31,673 bases of DNA, taken from assembly GCA_934569045.1 (NCBI GenBank), contig CAKTJX010000030.1, positions 1-31,673 on the forward strand, read 5' to 3'. Positions 21,941 to 29,334 of this stretch are shown here, one piece after another. Made by a program: the position numbers and the translations under genes. The notes under the pieces are model-generated. The model was given only the letters and a program-made list of their open reading frames with translations. It ran no database searches and was not told the DNA's origin. Numbering within the stretch: position 1 is the first letter of the stretch; every line of letters starts with the position of its first letter. The stretch is from an uncultured Oscillospiraceae bacterium. Lineage in GTDB: Bacteria; Bacillota; Clostridia; Oscillospirales; Oscillospiraceae.

Positions 21941-24900
21941 TATCGGCCTCTGGCAATAATATCCTTCTTCATGCGGTCATATCCTTCGTACTTGGGCACC
22001 GGATACTTGATGGGCAGGATGAGCTTTTCGCCCAGGGCACGGTCCATCTCCTCGTCCATCCAAGGACGGACACCGCTTTCGGGTGTAAAGGACAGCTTCT
22101 CAAATTTGACTGTACCATCATCCTCCACCCGGAAGTCCACCCGCACAAAGCACAGCCCCTCCGCCAGCTTCTCTGCCAGAGCAGCCAGAGTGCCCAGGTC
22201 CGCTGTGGGCGCCTCGCCGCCGCTCCGGGCATCCGCGTAGGCCAGGGCCAGCCGGTTCCCATCCCGGTCAAAAAACGTGTCCTCGTGCAGGATGTATTCC
22301 GCGTGCCCGGCAAAGCAGAAGACCCCATAGCGCTTCCGCGGGCACACTTCCGCATAAGGCTCCGCGAAAATTCTGGGAGAGAGATTCATATATTGCAATT
22401 CAAAGCCGTTGTCAAATGCATAGTTGTGGCCCAGCCAGTCTGTAATACGGTCTCCCACCTGTTTCCGGTCCATGGCCGCCTGGCTGGCCACCGGAATGCG
22501 GTCCTCGCAGCCGTGATTGACCCTCAGCACAAAGCTGTCCGGCAATTGGGTGAAGTCGATTTCCCCAAACTTTTTCCACTCGCCCAGCTTGGGAACCAGG
22601 TATTCCTCTCCGATTCTCTCCGCGGCATATTCTCTGACCCGGCACAGGTCCGAGAGCTGCCCCTTCTGGGTTGTGGTGTTGTAGAGCTTCAGCCACTGGA
22701 TTTTCTCGTTGAAGGTGCTGGGATACCGCAGAGACAGGGGCTTCCCCGTCCGCTCCAGATACCACCGCTGCAGCTCTGTCAGATAGAAATCCCGGTGCAG
22801 ATTGTTGTAGAAATTGTAGTCCCGTTCCACCTCGCCGGTCTGCTCCTCGGCGGTCTCGCCGCCCTTCGGCAGACGGCGGGCACCGTCCCGCAGGGCCCTG
22901 GGCAGCCAGGTAATGGCACGGCCAATCCGGAAGGAGTGGGACTGATGGACGCAGTCCAGATCATACCGCGTTTTTTCCAGGTCACTCTGCCTGCGCTGGC
23001 CCAAATCCGGGGTCCAGGTTTTGATATACTCCCGGTTTTCCACAGAAAGCCTGTGAAACTTGTAGGCATCGGGATTCTCCAGAATCATGCGCAGGCGGAT
23101 GCTCTCCTCCATGTTGAAGTACTCCCCGCGGATTTCGCCCTGCTCCATCAGCTCCCGGAAATCCTTTGCGAAGCGTTCCAGGAACAGGTCCTTGAATTCA
23201 TCTCCGATTCGCTCATAGTTCCACTCATAGTTTCTGAACCGATAACGTGCAAGCAGCGGTGCAAACTTCTCTTCCAACTCCGGCTTTTTCCGCAGCTCCT
23301 CCCGGATGTACGCATATTCATCGCACATGCAGAAGACCTTTCCCTTGGAGTGCACCGAAGAATCGGGGTTATCCCGGCGGAGCATGTAGTAGTCCCGCTC
23401 GAAATACATCAGCCGCTTCGCCTGGCACATGGTCAGGAACCAGAAGCCGTTGTCCTGATAGGAGGCCCCGGGAGATTCATGGAAACGGATATTGTTAGAC
23501 CGCAGAAAAGCAAGATCGTATAATCCCGTCCAAATAACATTTTTAAAGTCAAAAATTCCGAAATTATCCGCAGGTGTGTAAACCTGATTGTACTGACCAA
23601 GCGCACGATTCGTGACCATGGCAATGTAGTTGAAATACTTCCAGTTCTCTTCATCTGTAACAAAAAGCGAATAATCTGGTTTAATAATATCAAGGAGGTT
23701 ATCCTCAGCTAATTGATACAGTTCCTCATACATAAGCGGCTTGATATAATCATCCGTTTCCAGTATAGCAAAGTACTGCCCGGTAGCCGCATCCATGCCC
23801 ATATTCATCTGGTAACCATAGCTCTTCACGGGCGAATGCAAAATTTTGATTCTCGAATCCTTTTGGGCATATTCCTCCAAAATTTCCAGTGTTCCGTCCG
23901 TAGAGCCCGCATCTACACAGATGATCTCAATATCCCGCATAGTCTGGCTGATGGCACTTTCGATGCACTCCCGGATGAAGGGAGCCACATTCAGCGACGG
24001 GAGCACCACAGACACCTTAACAGGACTATCAATATGCCGAATTATCTTTATATACTTATCATATTTATCGCTTTCCAAATAGAACGTCCTGGGGAATCTT
24101 GAAAATCCGAAATCCGCCTCAGCGTGCTCACGAATGTAATCATATAGTGTGCGCTTCGCCTGCGAATCCTTTATGGATTCATAGTTGTAGATCATCCCAT
24201 TCATTGCGGACCGGAGATAGGATTTTTCATAGGTCTGGAAAGTGCCGTCTTCCTGCATTCTTCTCTTCGTTTCCTTGAAAGCATCCCAGAACGCAAGCGG
24301 TGATGCGTGATTCGTCTGCTGTAATCTCGTTCCGCTGCCAATCCGATAATTTACAAAGCTTTCATTCAACACGGAGATTCTCTCTGCCTGTGTAAGTGCC
24401 TGAGTGGTAAACGCCAGATCATTGGTACGAATCACACTCTGCCACACAATATGGTGCTCCACAATGAAACTTCTGCGGAACATCTTATTCCAAGGCCAAT
24501 TCTGGAAGGAATTCAGCAAAAGCTCTGCCATCTCCGTTGGATGAAACGGAGAATGGTTGGGGCACTGGTCGACTCGCAGGCTCCAGGGCATTGGTCTTAT
24601 TGCGCCAGTACGCATATCAAATTCGCTGGCAGCATAGACAAGTACATCCGATGCTTCTCGCTCCATAACTGCCGCACACTTTTCCAGCATTTCAGGCACA
24701 AAAATATCGTCAGCATCCAAGAAGGACAGAAAGTCACCTTTCGCAATTTTCATACCCGCATTTCGTGCGTTTCCGGCATTGCTATGCTCTGTGCGCAGCG
24801 AACGAATCCTGCCGCCCTTCTTTTTCAAAGACCGGATAATCGACGGCGTTCTATCCGTTGAACCATCATCAACAATAATAATCTCGATTTCTTTCAGTGT

Positions 24901-24999
24901 CTGATGAATAACACTTTCCACACACTCCAGAAGGAATCTTTCCCCATTGTACACCGGAATAATTACAGAAACCTTGGGCTGCGTTCCCGTCGTCATCAT
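21940..24999 (-). CDS. Trimodular GT2-GT2-TupA-like ATP-grasp glycan enzyme, 1019 aa
   Basis: The first GT2 domain (about 8-230) has VSVIIPVYNGERFLLECVES, VDDGSTD and DADD. The second (about 330-560) has VSVVLPSLNVAPFIRECIES, VDAGSTDGT and ETDD. Both keep the acidic sugar-nucleotide motifs. The C-terminal part (about 725-1019) matches the TupA-like ATP-grasp family: STFNEKIQWLKLYN, EYLVPKLGEWKKFGEIDF, SFVLRVNHG and late VRVDF and FEKLSFTPESG blocks. TupA-like proteins are linked to adding amino-acid or peptide groups to cell-surface polymers. This suggests one protein that extends the sugar chain and decorates it through ATP-dependent ligation. The start is the first of two adjacent ATGs behind AGGAG. 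Bases 23.5-25.0 kb (both GT2 domains) are clearly more AT-rich than the ATP-grasp part. Confidence 0.88.
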   Translation of the reverse strand: MMTTGTQPKVSVIIPVYNGERFLLECVESVIHQTLKEIEIIIVDDGSTDRTPSIIRSLKKKGGRIRSLRTEHSNAGNARNAGMKIAKGDFLSFLDADDIFVPEMLEKCAAVMEREASDVLVYAASEFDMRTGAIRPMPWSLRVDQCPNHSPFHPTEMAELLLNSFQNWPWNKMFRRSFIVEHHIVWQSVIRTNDLAFTTQALTQAERISVLNESFVNYRIGSGTRLQQTNHASPLAFWDAFKETKRRMQEDGTFQTYEKSYLRSAMNGMIYNYESIKDSQAKRTLYDYIREHAEADFGFSRFPRTFYLESDKYDKYIKIIRHIDSPVKVSVVLPSLNVAPFIRECIESAISQTMRDIEIICVDAGSTDGTLEILEEYAQKDSRIKILHSPVKSYGYQMNMGMDAATGQYFAILETDDYIKPLMYEELYQLAEDNLLDIIKPDYSLFVTDEENWKYFNYIAMVTNRALGQYNQVYTPADNFGIFDFKNVIWTGLYDLAFLRSNNIRFHESPGASYQDNGFWFLTMCQAKRLMYFERDYYMLRRDNPDSSVHSKGKVFCMCDEYAYIREELRKKPELEEKFAPLLARYRFRNYEWNYERIGDEFKDLFLERFAKDFRELMEQGEIRGEYFNMEESIRLRMILENPDAYKFHRLSVENREYIKTWTPDLGQRRQSDLEKTRYDLDCVHQSHSFRIGRAITWLPRALRDGARRLPKGGETAEEQTGEVERDYNFYNNLHRDFYLTELQRWYLERTGKPLSLRYPSTFNEKIQWLKLYNTTTQKGQLSDLCRVREYAAERIGEEYLVPKLGEWKKFGEIDFTQLPDSFVLRVNHGCEDRIPVASQAAMDRKQVGDRITDWLGHNYAFDNGFELQYMNLSPRIFAEPYAEVCPRKRYGVFCFAGHAEYILHEDTFFDRDGNRLALAYADARSGGEAPTADLGTLAALAEKLAEGLCFVRVDFRVEDDGTVKFEKLSFTPESGVRPWMDEEMDRALGEKLILPIKYPVPKYEGYDRMKKDIIARGR

Positions 25000-25075
25000 A
25001 TCCTATCTCCTGTCTTCTTTCATTGATACACAAACAGCCGCCAGACACCGTGAGCCGTCCGGGGCCACCCATTCT

Positions 25076-26005
25076 TTACTGTCCCGCGCCCGCCGGGGCC
25101 GGTTCCGCAACAAACTCCACCCTTGGGCGGAAAAACAGGCCTGCCCGCATTCCCCGCAGGAGCACCCCCAGCCTTGGCCCCATGGGTCTCCCGTACCGGA
25201 CAATGCGCAGAAAATCCCGTCCCCGCTTGGCAAAGCAGAAGAGCCGCCCTTTAGCCCCCTCCTGCCGGTATAGGTACGCCTCATTCCGAAAGGCGTAAAA
25301 GTACCGTCCAATCCGTTCCGGGTCGTCCAGGGCAACATTGGAGCCCTCGTTGTTCTTTGTCGCGTGAACCACCTGGCTGCCGCCCACTACGAAGCTTGGG
25401 ATTCCCTCCCGCACCGCAATCCGGCGGGTGAATTCCGAATCGTCACCCCAGATAAAAAACTCCCGAATGGGAAGTCCCACCCGCAGGATTGTTTCCCGGC
25501 GCAGAAACAGGGAAACAAAGGTTGCCTGCTCCGCCTGGACCAGGCCATACTTTAAAAGGGGGCTGTAATCATAGTAGCTCTTTTTCAGCTTTTGGCGGTT
25601 CATTTTGCACTCGCCGCCGTCCGTCCACAGGGCCACGCTGGAAAGCCAGCCGTAATTCCCTTTCAGGAGCGTGTCCGCCTCCAGCAGCTTTTCCAGGGCA
25701 TCGGGCTTCGGCAGCGTGTCATCGTCCATAACCCAGATCTGGTCGTAACCTGATTCCGCCGCCCAGCGCATTCCGTAGTTGAAGCCCCCGGCGCCGCCCA
25801 GATTGCTGCCGGTATTCCTGCTTGAAAGCGCCCGCTGGGCTGCCAGCCATTCGGCAGTTCCGTCCGTGCTGGCATTGTCCACGATCAGAATGTCACAGCC
25901 GCGGGTCTGGGCCCGCAGCGCCTGGACACACTGCTTTAGAAGGGTCAGGCGATTATAGGTAACAACCACCGCCGCAACCGCATGTTTTTCTATGTTCTGG
26001 GGCAT
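25076..26005 (-). CDS. GT2-family glycosyltransferase, galactofuranosyltransferase-like (paralog b), 309 aa
   Basis: The start at MPQNIEKHAV has AAAGGAG upstream and overlaps the 3' end of the preceding paralog by 16 bp. GT2 features are VVVTYNRL, ILIVDNASTDGTAEWL, NLGGAGGFNYGMRWA and IWVMDDDTLP. NxGGAGGF with WxMDDD is reminiscent of galactofuranosyltransferases, and glf is in the same operon, so UDP-Galf is a reasonable donor. The C-terminal half has FFIWGDDSEFTRR, the usual GT2 acceptor/base region. The first 110 residues are nearly identical to paralog a; the rest diverges strongly. Confidence 0.88.
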   Translation of the reverse strand: MPQNIEKHAVAAVVVTYNRLTLLKQCVQALRAQTRGCDILIVDNASTDGTAEWLAAQRALSSRNTGSNLGGAGGFNYGMRWAAESGYDQIWVMDDDTLPKPDALEKLLEADTLLKGNYGWLSSVALWTDGGECKMNRQKLKKSYYDYSPLLKYGLVQAEQATFVSLFLRRETILRVGLPIREFFIWGDDSEFTRRIAVREGIPSFVVGGSQVVHATKNNEGSNVALDDPERIGRYFYAFRNEAYLYRQEGAKGRLFCFAKRGRDFLRIVRYGRPMGPRLGVLLRGMRAGLFFRPRVEFVAEPAPAGAGQ

Positions 26006-26035
26006 TCGCCGGACTCCTTTGCTTTCTCGTTCTTT
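25677..26035 (-). repeat. Direct repeat copy 1 (GT2 5' module)
   Basis: This 359-bp segment is closely similar (by eye about nine in ten bases) to 26654-27012, offset exactly 977 bp. It spans the last codons of the upstream gene (reading KNEKAKESGECPRT), the overlap, and the first ~110 codons of the GT2 gene. Confidence 0.85.
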
Positions 26036-26982
26036 TGCGGGTTCACACCGCCGTCTGCTTCCAGCAGGTATTTTCTCTCCCCGCAAAGATTCGATTCCAC
26101 TTCCGGGAGGTAAGTCACCCCCGCCCAAAACCCGTTCCAGATAATCTTGAGTCTCCCAAACCTATCTGACTTTGCCCTCAGCAAAACCTGAAGGCAGTGC
26201 CAAACATCCTTTGTGATCACCCACAGCCATCCCCGCAGGCCCTCTCTCCGGTACAGGTACACGTCATTTCTGTAAAAGTAATTGTAGCGTGCAAGCCGCG
26301 CTTCCTCTTCTGTCGCGATGCATACAATTGTCTTGCTTTTCATCGCGTGGATCACAACGCTCTCCGGTACAAGATAGCACAATTCTTTTCTGGATATCCT
26401 ACGTGTATATTCCCAGTCATCTACCCAGATAAAAAAATCCCGAATCGGCAGTCCATACTTCTGAACCGTATCCCCGCGCAGGAACAGCGAGACAAAGCTG
26501 GCCATCTGTATCGAAACGACCCCTTCCGTTTTTCCGTCCACGCTTACAGCTCTGTAGGGCGTCGCCCGTTGAACATTCATAGGGCAAATTGAGCCGTCTG
26601 TCCACAGGCATTTACTGCTCAGCCAACCGTAATGCCCGTCCAGAATCGCATCCGCCTCCAACAGCTTTTCCAGGGCGTCGGCTTTCGGCAGCGTGTCATC
26701 ATCCATGACCCACACATAGTCATATTCCGCCTCCGCGGCCCAGCGCATTCCGTAGTTGAAGCCCCCGGCGCCGCCCAGGTTGCTGCCGGTATTCCGGCTG
26801 GAAAGCCCCGGCTGGGCTGCCAGCCATTCGGCAGTTCCGTCCGTGCTGGCATTATCCACGATCAGAATGTCACAGCCGCGGGTCTGGGCCCGCAATGCCT
26901 GGACGCACTGCTTCAGCAGGGCCAGTCGGTTATAGGTCACGACCACCGCCGCGACCGAATGTTTTTCTATGTTCTGGGGCAT
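25990..26982 (-). CDS. GT2-family glycosyltransferase, galactofuranosyltransferase-like (paralog a), 330 aa
   Basis: It is a tandem paralog of the downstream GT2 gene. The donor-binding half (1-110; VVVTYNRL, VDNASTDGT, NLGGAGGFNYGM, WVMDDDTLP) is nearly identical, while the acceptor half (about 115-315) is different in sequence and visibly more AT-rich. FFIWVDDWEYTRR keeps the late acidic motif. The last residues (KNEKAKESGECPRT) duplicate the tail of the DUF4422 protein upstream, which shows the duplication unit carried the overlap junction with it. The start overlaps the DUF4422 gene by 16 bp. It probably transfers the same sugar as paralog b to a different acceptor. Confidence 0.88.
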   Translation of the reverse strand: MPQNIEKHSVAAVVVTYNRLALLKQCVQALRAQTRGCDILIVDNASTDGTAEWLAAQPGLSSRNTGSNLGGAGGFNYGMRWAAEAEYDYVWVMDDDTLPKADALEKLLEADAILDGHYGWLSSKCLWTDGSICPMNVQRATPYRAVSVDGKTEGVVSIQMASFVSLFLRGDTVQKYGLPIRDFFIWVDDWEYTRRISRKELCYLVPESVVIHAMKSKTIVCIATEEEARLARYNYFYRNDVYLYRREGLRGWLWVITKDVWHCLQVLLRAKSDRFGRLKIIWNGFWAGVTYLPEVESNLCGERKYLLEADGGVNPQKNEKAKESGECPRT

Positions 26983-27012
26983 TCGCCGGGCTCCTTTGCT
27001 TTCTCATTCTTT
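26654..27012 (-). repeat. Direct repeat copy 2 (GT2 5' module)
   Basis: This is the partner of the repeat at 25677-26035. Similarity stops sharply on the 3' side of the coding strand, at the end of the donor-binding half of the GT2 gene, and on the other side inside the tail of the preceding gene. Confidence 0.85.
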
Positions 27013-27764
27013 TTCCCGCCCCGGAGCTTCCGCAGCACAAAAGCGGTTCCCTTTTTCAGCCAGTGCTGATTTTCCAGATTCACCACGGGCAGTTCCCGGT
27101 AGGAAACGCCGTTGGTTTCCAGCCACACGTCCAGCAGCCGCTCGGAGACATAGCCGAATACCCGCCTGTCTGACGGGGAATAGCCGGAGATATCCAGGCA
27201 GCTCTCCAGCCGGAACAGCACGTCAAAAAGCCATGTACAGTAGGCATCCAGCACGTCGGCCCGCATCAGCAGCATATTGAACCGATGGCCGGAGGTTCTT
27301 CCCATCACGGCATCAAAGGCCGGGAGATAGCCGGGATAAGCCTGAGCCAGAATTTCCCGGGTCTTATCCAGGTCAATGGCGTGGTGGGCGTGGGCATACT
27401 GGGAATAGTTGGTCTCAATCCAGTAGTGCCGCTTTTTCGGCAGCAGAACCGGGGTATCCGCCATCAGCGCTCTGGCTCTGGCCCCGGTAAGAATCCTTGC
27501 TTTTCTGTCCCCGAACCGGGACTGGGCGAAGTACCGGCGGTAATGGCAGAGTCCCAGAATATCCTCGTCCAGGTTCTTCCAGATCCAGTACAGACCCGTC
27601 AGCTCACAGAAGGAGGCGTTTTTTAAGGATATATTCTCCCCGGTGCTGTCCGGCACGGTGCCGGGAATCGGAGTGGAACGCAGGGCATCCCCCACAGACA
27701 AATAGAGATACACCGGGTCCTCCGACATCCAGTAGGGCTTATGGCAAGCCACCGCGATTTTCAC
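26967..27764 (-). CDS. DUF4422-family glycosyltransferase-like protein, 265 aa, GTG start
   Basis: DUF4422 motifs in order: KIAVACHKPYWM at the very N-terminus, TGENISLKNASFCELTGLYWIWKN shortened here to ENISLKNASFCELTGLYW, LGLCHYRRYF, and later GHRFNMLLMRADVLDAYC. I chose the GTG at 27764 because AGGGGAGG lies about 9 bp upstream and the protein then begins right at the conserved strand. An ATG 14 codons earlier would swallow the ribosome binding site. The family is found in capsule and LPS loci and is taken to be glycosyltransferase-like; the sugar is unknown. It is the promoter-proximal gene of the glycan operon and resembles the DUF4422 half of the fusion at 20042-21940. Confidence 0.88.
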   Translation of the reverse strand: MKIAVACHKPYWMSEDPVYLYLSVGDALRSTPIPGTVPDSTGENISLKNASFCELTGLYWIWKNLDEDILGLCHYRRYFAQSRFGDRKARILTGARARALMADTPVLLPKKRHYWIETNYSQYAHAHHAIDLDKTREILAQAYPGYLPAFDAVMGRTSGHRFNMLLMRADVLDAYCTWLFDVLFRLESCLDISGYSPSDRRVFGYVSERLLDVWLETNGVSYRELPVVNLENQHWLKKGTAFVLRKLRGGKKNEKAKEPGECPRT

Positions 27765-27814
27765 CCAATGCACCTCCCCTGTGTTCCATTGGACAGGACG
27801 CCACAATTTTTGCT

Positions 27815-27843
27815 ATTATAGCACACTTCACACGGTTATTCAA
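27815..27843 (-). promoter_or_regulatory. Sigma-A promoter of the glycan operon
   Basis: On the minus strand TTGAAT (27838-27843) and TATAAT (27815-27820) are 17 bp apart. The -10 is perfect and the -35 matches four of six. It lies about 50 bp before the GTG start. No other clear promoter or terminator appears down to 17174, so eight genes are probably one transcript. Confidence 0.75.
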
Positions 27844-27966
27844 CCGGCAACCGCAACCAATTATTCTTAAAATATGCAGATAGAATTTCTCCGCTGCCGA
27901 AAAAGAAAAAATCTCGCATTTCCTGCCCCGCTGTTTTATGATAAAATAAATTTGAATATACGGAGG

Positions 27967-28167
27967 AACTATGACGCGGCGGTGCTCTCCGCCGGCATCT
28001 GCGGCTTCGGCATGGGCGCAACCCCCAACGCCATGGCCAATATGCAGGTGCTCACGGAAAAATACGCTCCCTCGGTGAAGGCCTATATCCTTGTGCCCAT
28101 CATCGGCTCCATGTTTGCCGATTTTCTCAACAGCCTTTGCGTCACCCTGTTCATCAATCTACTGTGA
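27967..28167 (+). pseudogene. gltS: 3' remnant of sodium/glutamate symporter gltS
   Basis: The frame reads NYDAAVLSAGICGFGMGATPNAMANM and ends VPIIGSMFADFLNSLCVTLFINLL. This is the last ~66 residues of GltS-type Na+/glutamate symporters (about 400 aa when complete). Everything upstream is missing; the sequence before it is AT-rich, non-coding and belongs to the glycan operon leader. A GGAGG followed by ATG lies at the junction, but that ATG opens a different frame. I infer a deletion or insertion of the neighbouring glycan cluster that removed most of gltS. Confidence 0.78.
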
Positions 28168-28178
28168 GAGGTAACCCC

Positions 28179-28364
28179 ATGAAGAAACGAAAGCTGCACC
28201 TGACCTTCGACACCGAAAACCTGGCCTTCCCCGAAATCCACACCGGCGAGGTGGACAACACCGACGAAACCGAGGAGGCCCCCGTCAGCATCCTCTACGA
28301 CAACCTGGCCATGCCGGAAATCCAGTTCCTGCCCCATAAGGGGGAGAAGAAGAAACAGAACTGA
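28179..28364 (+). CDS. Small hypothetical protein with internal NLAxPEI repeat, 61 aa
   Basis: ATG follows a GAGAGG ribosome binding site 11 bp after the gltS remnant stop. The protein is charged and soluble, begins MKKRKLHLTFD, and repeats a short motif: ENLAFPEIHTGE (about 14-25) and DNLAMPEIQFLP (about 41-52), separated by an acidic linker (VDNTDETEEAP). It ends in a Lys-rich tail. I do not recognise a family. The good start signal and a terminator directly after the stop support a real gene. It was probably once co-transcribed with gltS and may now lack a promoter. Confidence 0.6.
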   Translation: MKKRKLHLTFDTENLAFPEIHTGEVDNTDETEEAPVSILYDNLAMPEIQFLPHKGEKKKQN

Positions 28365-28393
28365 GGAGGGCCGCCTTCCGCCGGCGGCCCTCC
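28365..28393 (+). terminator. Terminator after the 61-aa gene
   Basis: GGAGGGCCGCC (28365-28375) pairs perfectly with GGCGGCCCTCC (28383-28393), followed by AATTT. The stem is 11 bp and very GC-rich, with a weak T tract. It starts at the base after the stop codon. Confidence 0.75.
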
Positions 28394-28437
28394 AATTTCT
28401 GGACTATCTGCAATTCCGGGAGGGGGAATAAACCGTT

Positions 28438-28764
28438 TTATTCCTCTCCCCACACCTCTTTCGCCATGCGGAAGGCCGCCCAGGCCTTGGGCCAGCCGGC
28501 GTAGAAAGCCGCGTGGGTCAGAATCTCCGCAATCTCGGTTTTCGTAACCCCGTTCTTCTTGGCGGATTCCAGGTGATACCGGAAGGAGGAATCCGTCAGT
28601 CCCTGGGCCATCAGCGCCACCACCGTAACCACGCTGCGGTCCCGCAGGGAGAGCTTGTCCTCCCGGCTCCACACCTGGCCGAACAGCACGTCATCATTGA
28701 GCTCCGCGAACTTGGGCGCGAATTCCCCCAGGGCGTCTCTGCCCGCTGTCTGTTTTACTGCCAT
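28438..28764 (-). CDS. Carboxymuconolactone decarboxylase family protein, 108 aa
   Basis: I chose MAVKQTAGRD because AGGAGG lies 9 bp upstream. The CMD fold is clear: LSLRDRSVVTVVALMAQG, FRYHLESAKKNGVTKTEIAEILTHAAFYAGWPKAWAAF (shortened: YHLESAKKNGVTKTEIAEI, then THAAFYAGWP). It lacks the CxxC pair of AhpD-type peroxidases, so it belongs with the gamma-CMD-like single-domain proteins, whose physiological role in Firmicutes is mostly unknown. It is a stand-alone minus-strand gene. Confidence 0.9.
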   Translation of the reverse strand: MAVKQTAGRDALGEFAPKFAELNDDVLFGQVWSREDKLSLRDRSVVTVVALMAQGLTDSSFRYHLESAKKNGVTKTEIAEILTHAAFYAGWPKAWAAFRMAKEVWGEE

Positions 28765-28918
28765 GGTAAAAGCCTCCTGTAAAAAGTCTGCCTCCATTAT
28801 AGCACGCCCGCCCCATTCCCGCAAGGAAGGGGGCTTTGTCATTTTATAACTTTTCATGCCCTTCCCCGCCGGAATTCGGAGCAATTTCTACAACTTTTGG
28901 AAATAGGCGGAAAAACTG

Positions 28919-28947
28919 TTGATTTTTAGAAAAGGCAGTGCTATATT
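28919..28947 (+). promoter_or_regulatory. Promoter for the DUF6110/P-type ATPase operon
   Basis: TTGATT (28919-28924) and TATATT (28942-28947) are 17 bp apart, one -10 and two -35 mismatches from consensus. Transcription would start near 28954, about 50 bp before the DUF6110 start codon. Confidence 0.65.
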
Positions 28948-28956
28948 TTGGGCAGT

Positions 28957-28975
28957 GGTTTAGCGTATGCTAACC
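28957..28975. promoter_or_regulatory. Candidate metal-regulator operator palindrome
   Basis: GGTTTAGC-GTAT-GCTAACC is a near-perfect palindrome (one extra T) immediately downstream of the -10. Its TTAGC/GCTAA core is reminiscent of DtxR-family (iron/manganese) operators. A binding protein there would block the promoter. A 5' mRNA hairpin is the alternative. Confidence 0.4.
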
Positions 28976-29004
28976 GCACGAAACAAGGATTGGAGGATTC
29001 CATT

Positions 29005-29271
29005 ATGAAGAAAATCGGTTTGTTCGGCGCCGGCGTTCTGTTCGGTACTGCCGGTCTGAAGCTGCTCACCAGCAAGGACGCCCAGAAGCTCTACGCCCAC
29101 ACCACCGCTGCCGTCCTGCGGGCAAAGGACAGCATTATGCAGACGGTTACCGCCGTCCGGGAGGGTGCGCAGGATGTTTACGCCGATGCGCAGGATATCA
29201 ATGAGTCCCGGGCTCAGAAAGAGGCTGCTGCCGTCATCGCGGATGCCCCCGTGGAAGAAGCCGCGGAATAA
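29005..29271 (+). CDS. DUF6110-family small protein, 88 aa
   Basis: It begins MKKIGLFGAGVLFGTAGLKLLTSKDAQKLYAHTTAAVLRAKD (shortened: MKKIGLFGAGVLFGTAGLKL), a short hydrophobic N-terminus (about 4-20) followed by a helical, acidic domain (VYADAQDINESRAQKEAA). To my knowledge this matches DUF6110, which commonly precedes P1B-type ATPases in Clostridia, as here. The hydrophobic start suggests membrane association, perhaps as an accessory subunit or metal-handling partner of the pump. The ribosome binding site is GGAGG, 8-9 bp from ATG. A stem-loop separates it from the ATPase gene. Confidence 0.8.
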   Translation: MKKIGLFGAGVLFGTAGLKLLTSKDAQKLYAHTTAAVLRAKDSIMQTVTAVREGAQDVYADAQDINESRAQKEAAAVIADAPVEEAAE

Positions 29272-29280
29272 GCACCCCCG

Positions 29281-29312
29281 AAAGCGCTGACAAAACCCTT
29301 TGTCAGCGCTTT
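29281..29312 (+). terminator. Intercistronic hairpin, partial attenuator
   Basis: AAAGCGCTGACAAA (29281-29294) pairs perfectly with TTTGTCAGCGCTTT (29299-29312) across a 4-nt loop. Only CCCTAT follows, so read-through into the ATPase gene, 22 bp on, is likely. It probably sets a higher level of the small protein than of the pump. Confidence 0.65.
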
Positions 29313-29334
29313 CCCTATGAGAGGACCAAAAAAC

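Noticed and set aside
20201..22240. 679-codon plus-strand open frame
   Set aside because: It spans two minus-strand glycosyltransferase genes with clear motifs, and its translation has no family features.
27971..28130. New gene starting at the ATG in GGAGGAACTATG before the gltS remnant
   Set aside because: This ATG opens a frame with no resemblance to any family, whereas the overlapping frame matches the GltS C-terminus. The apparent ribosome binding site is fortuitous.
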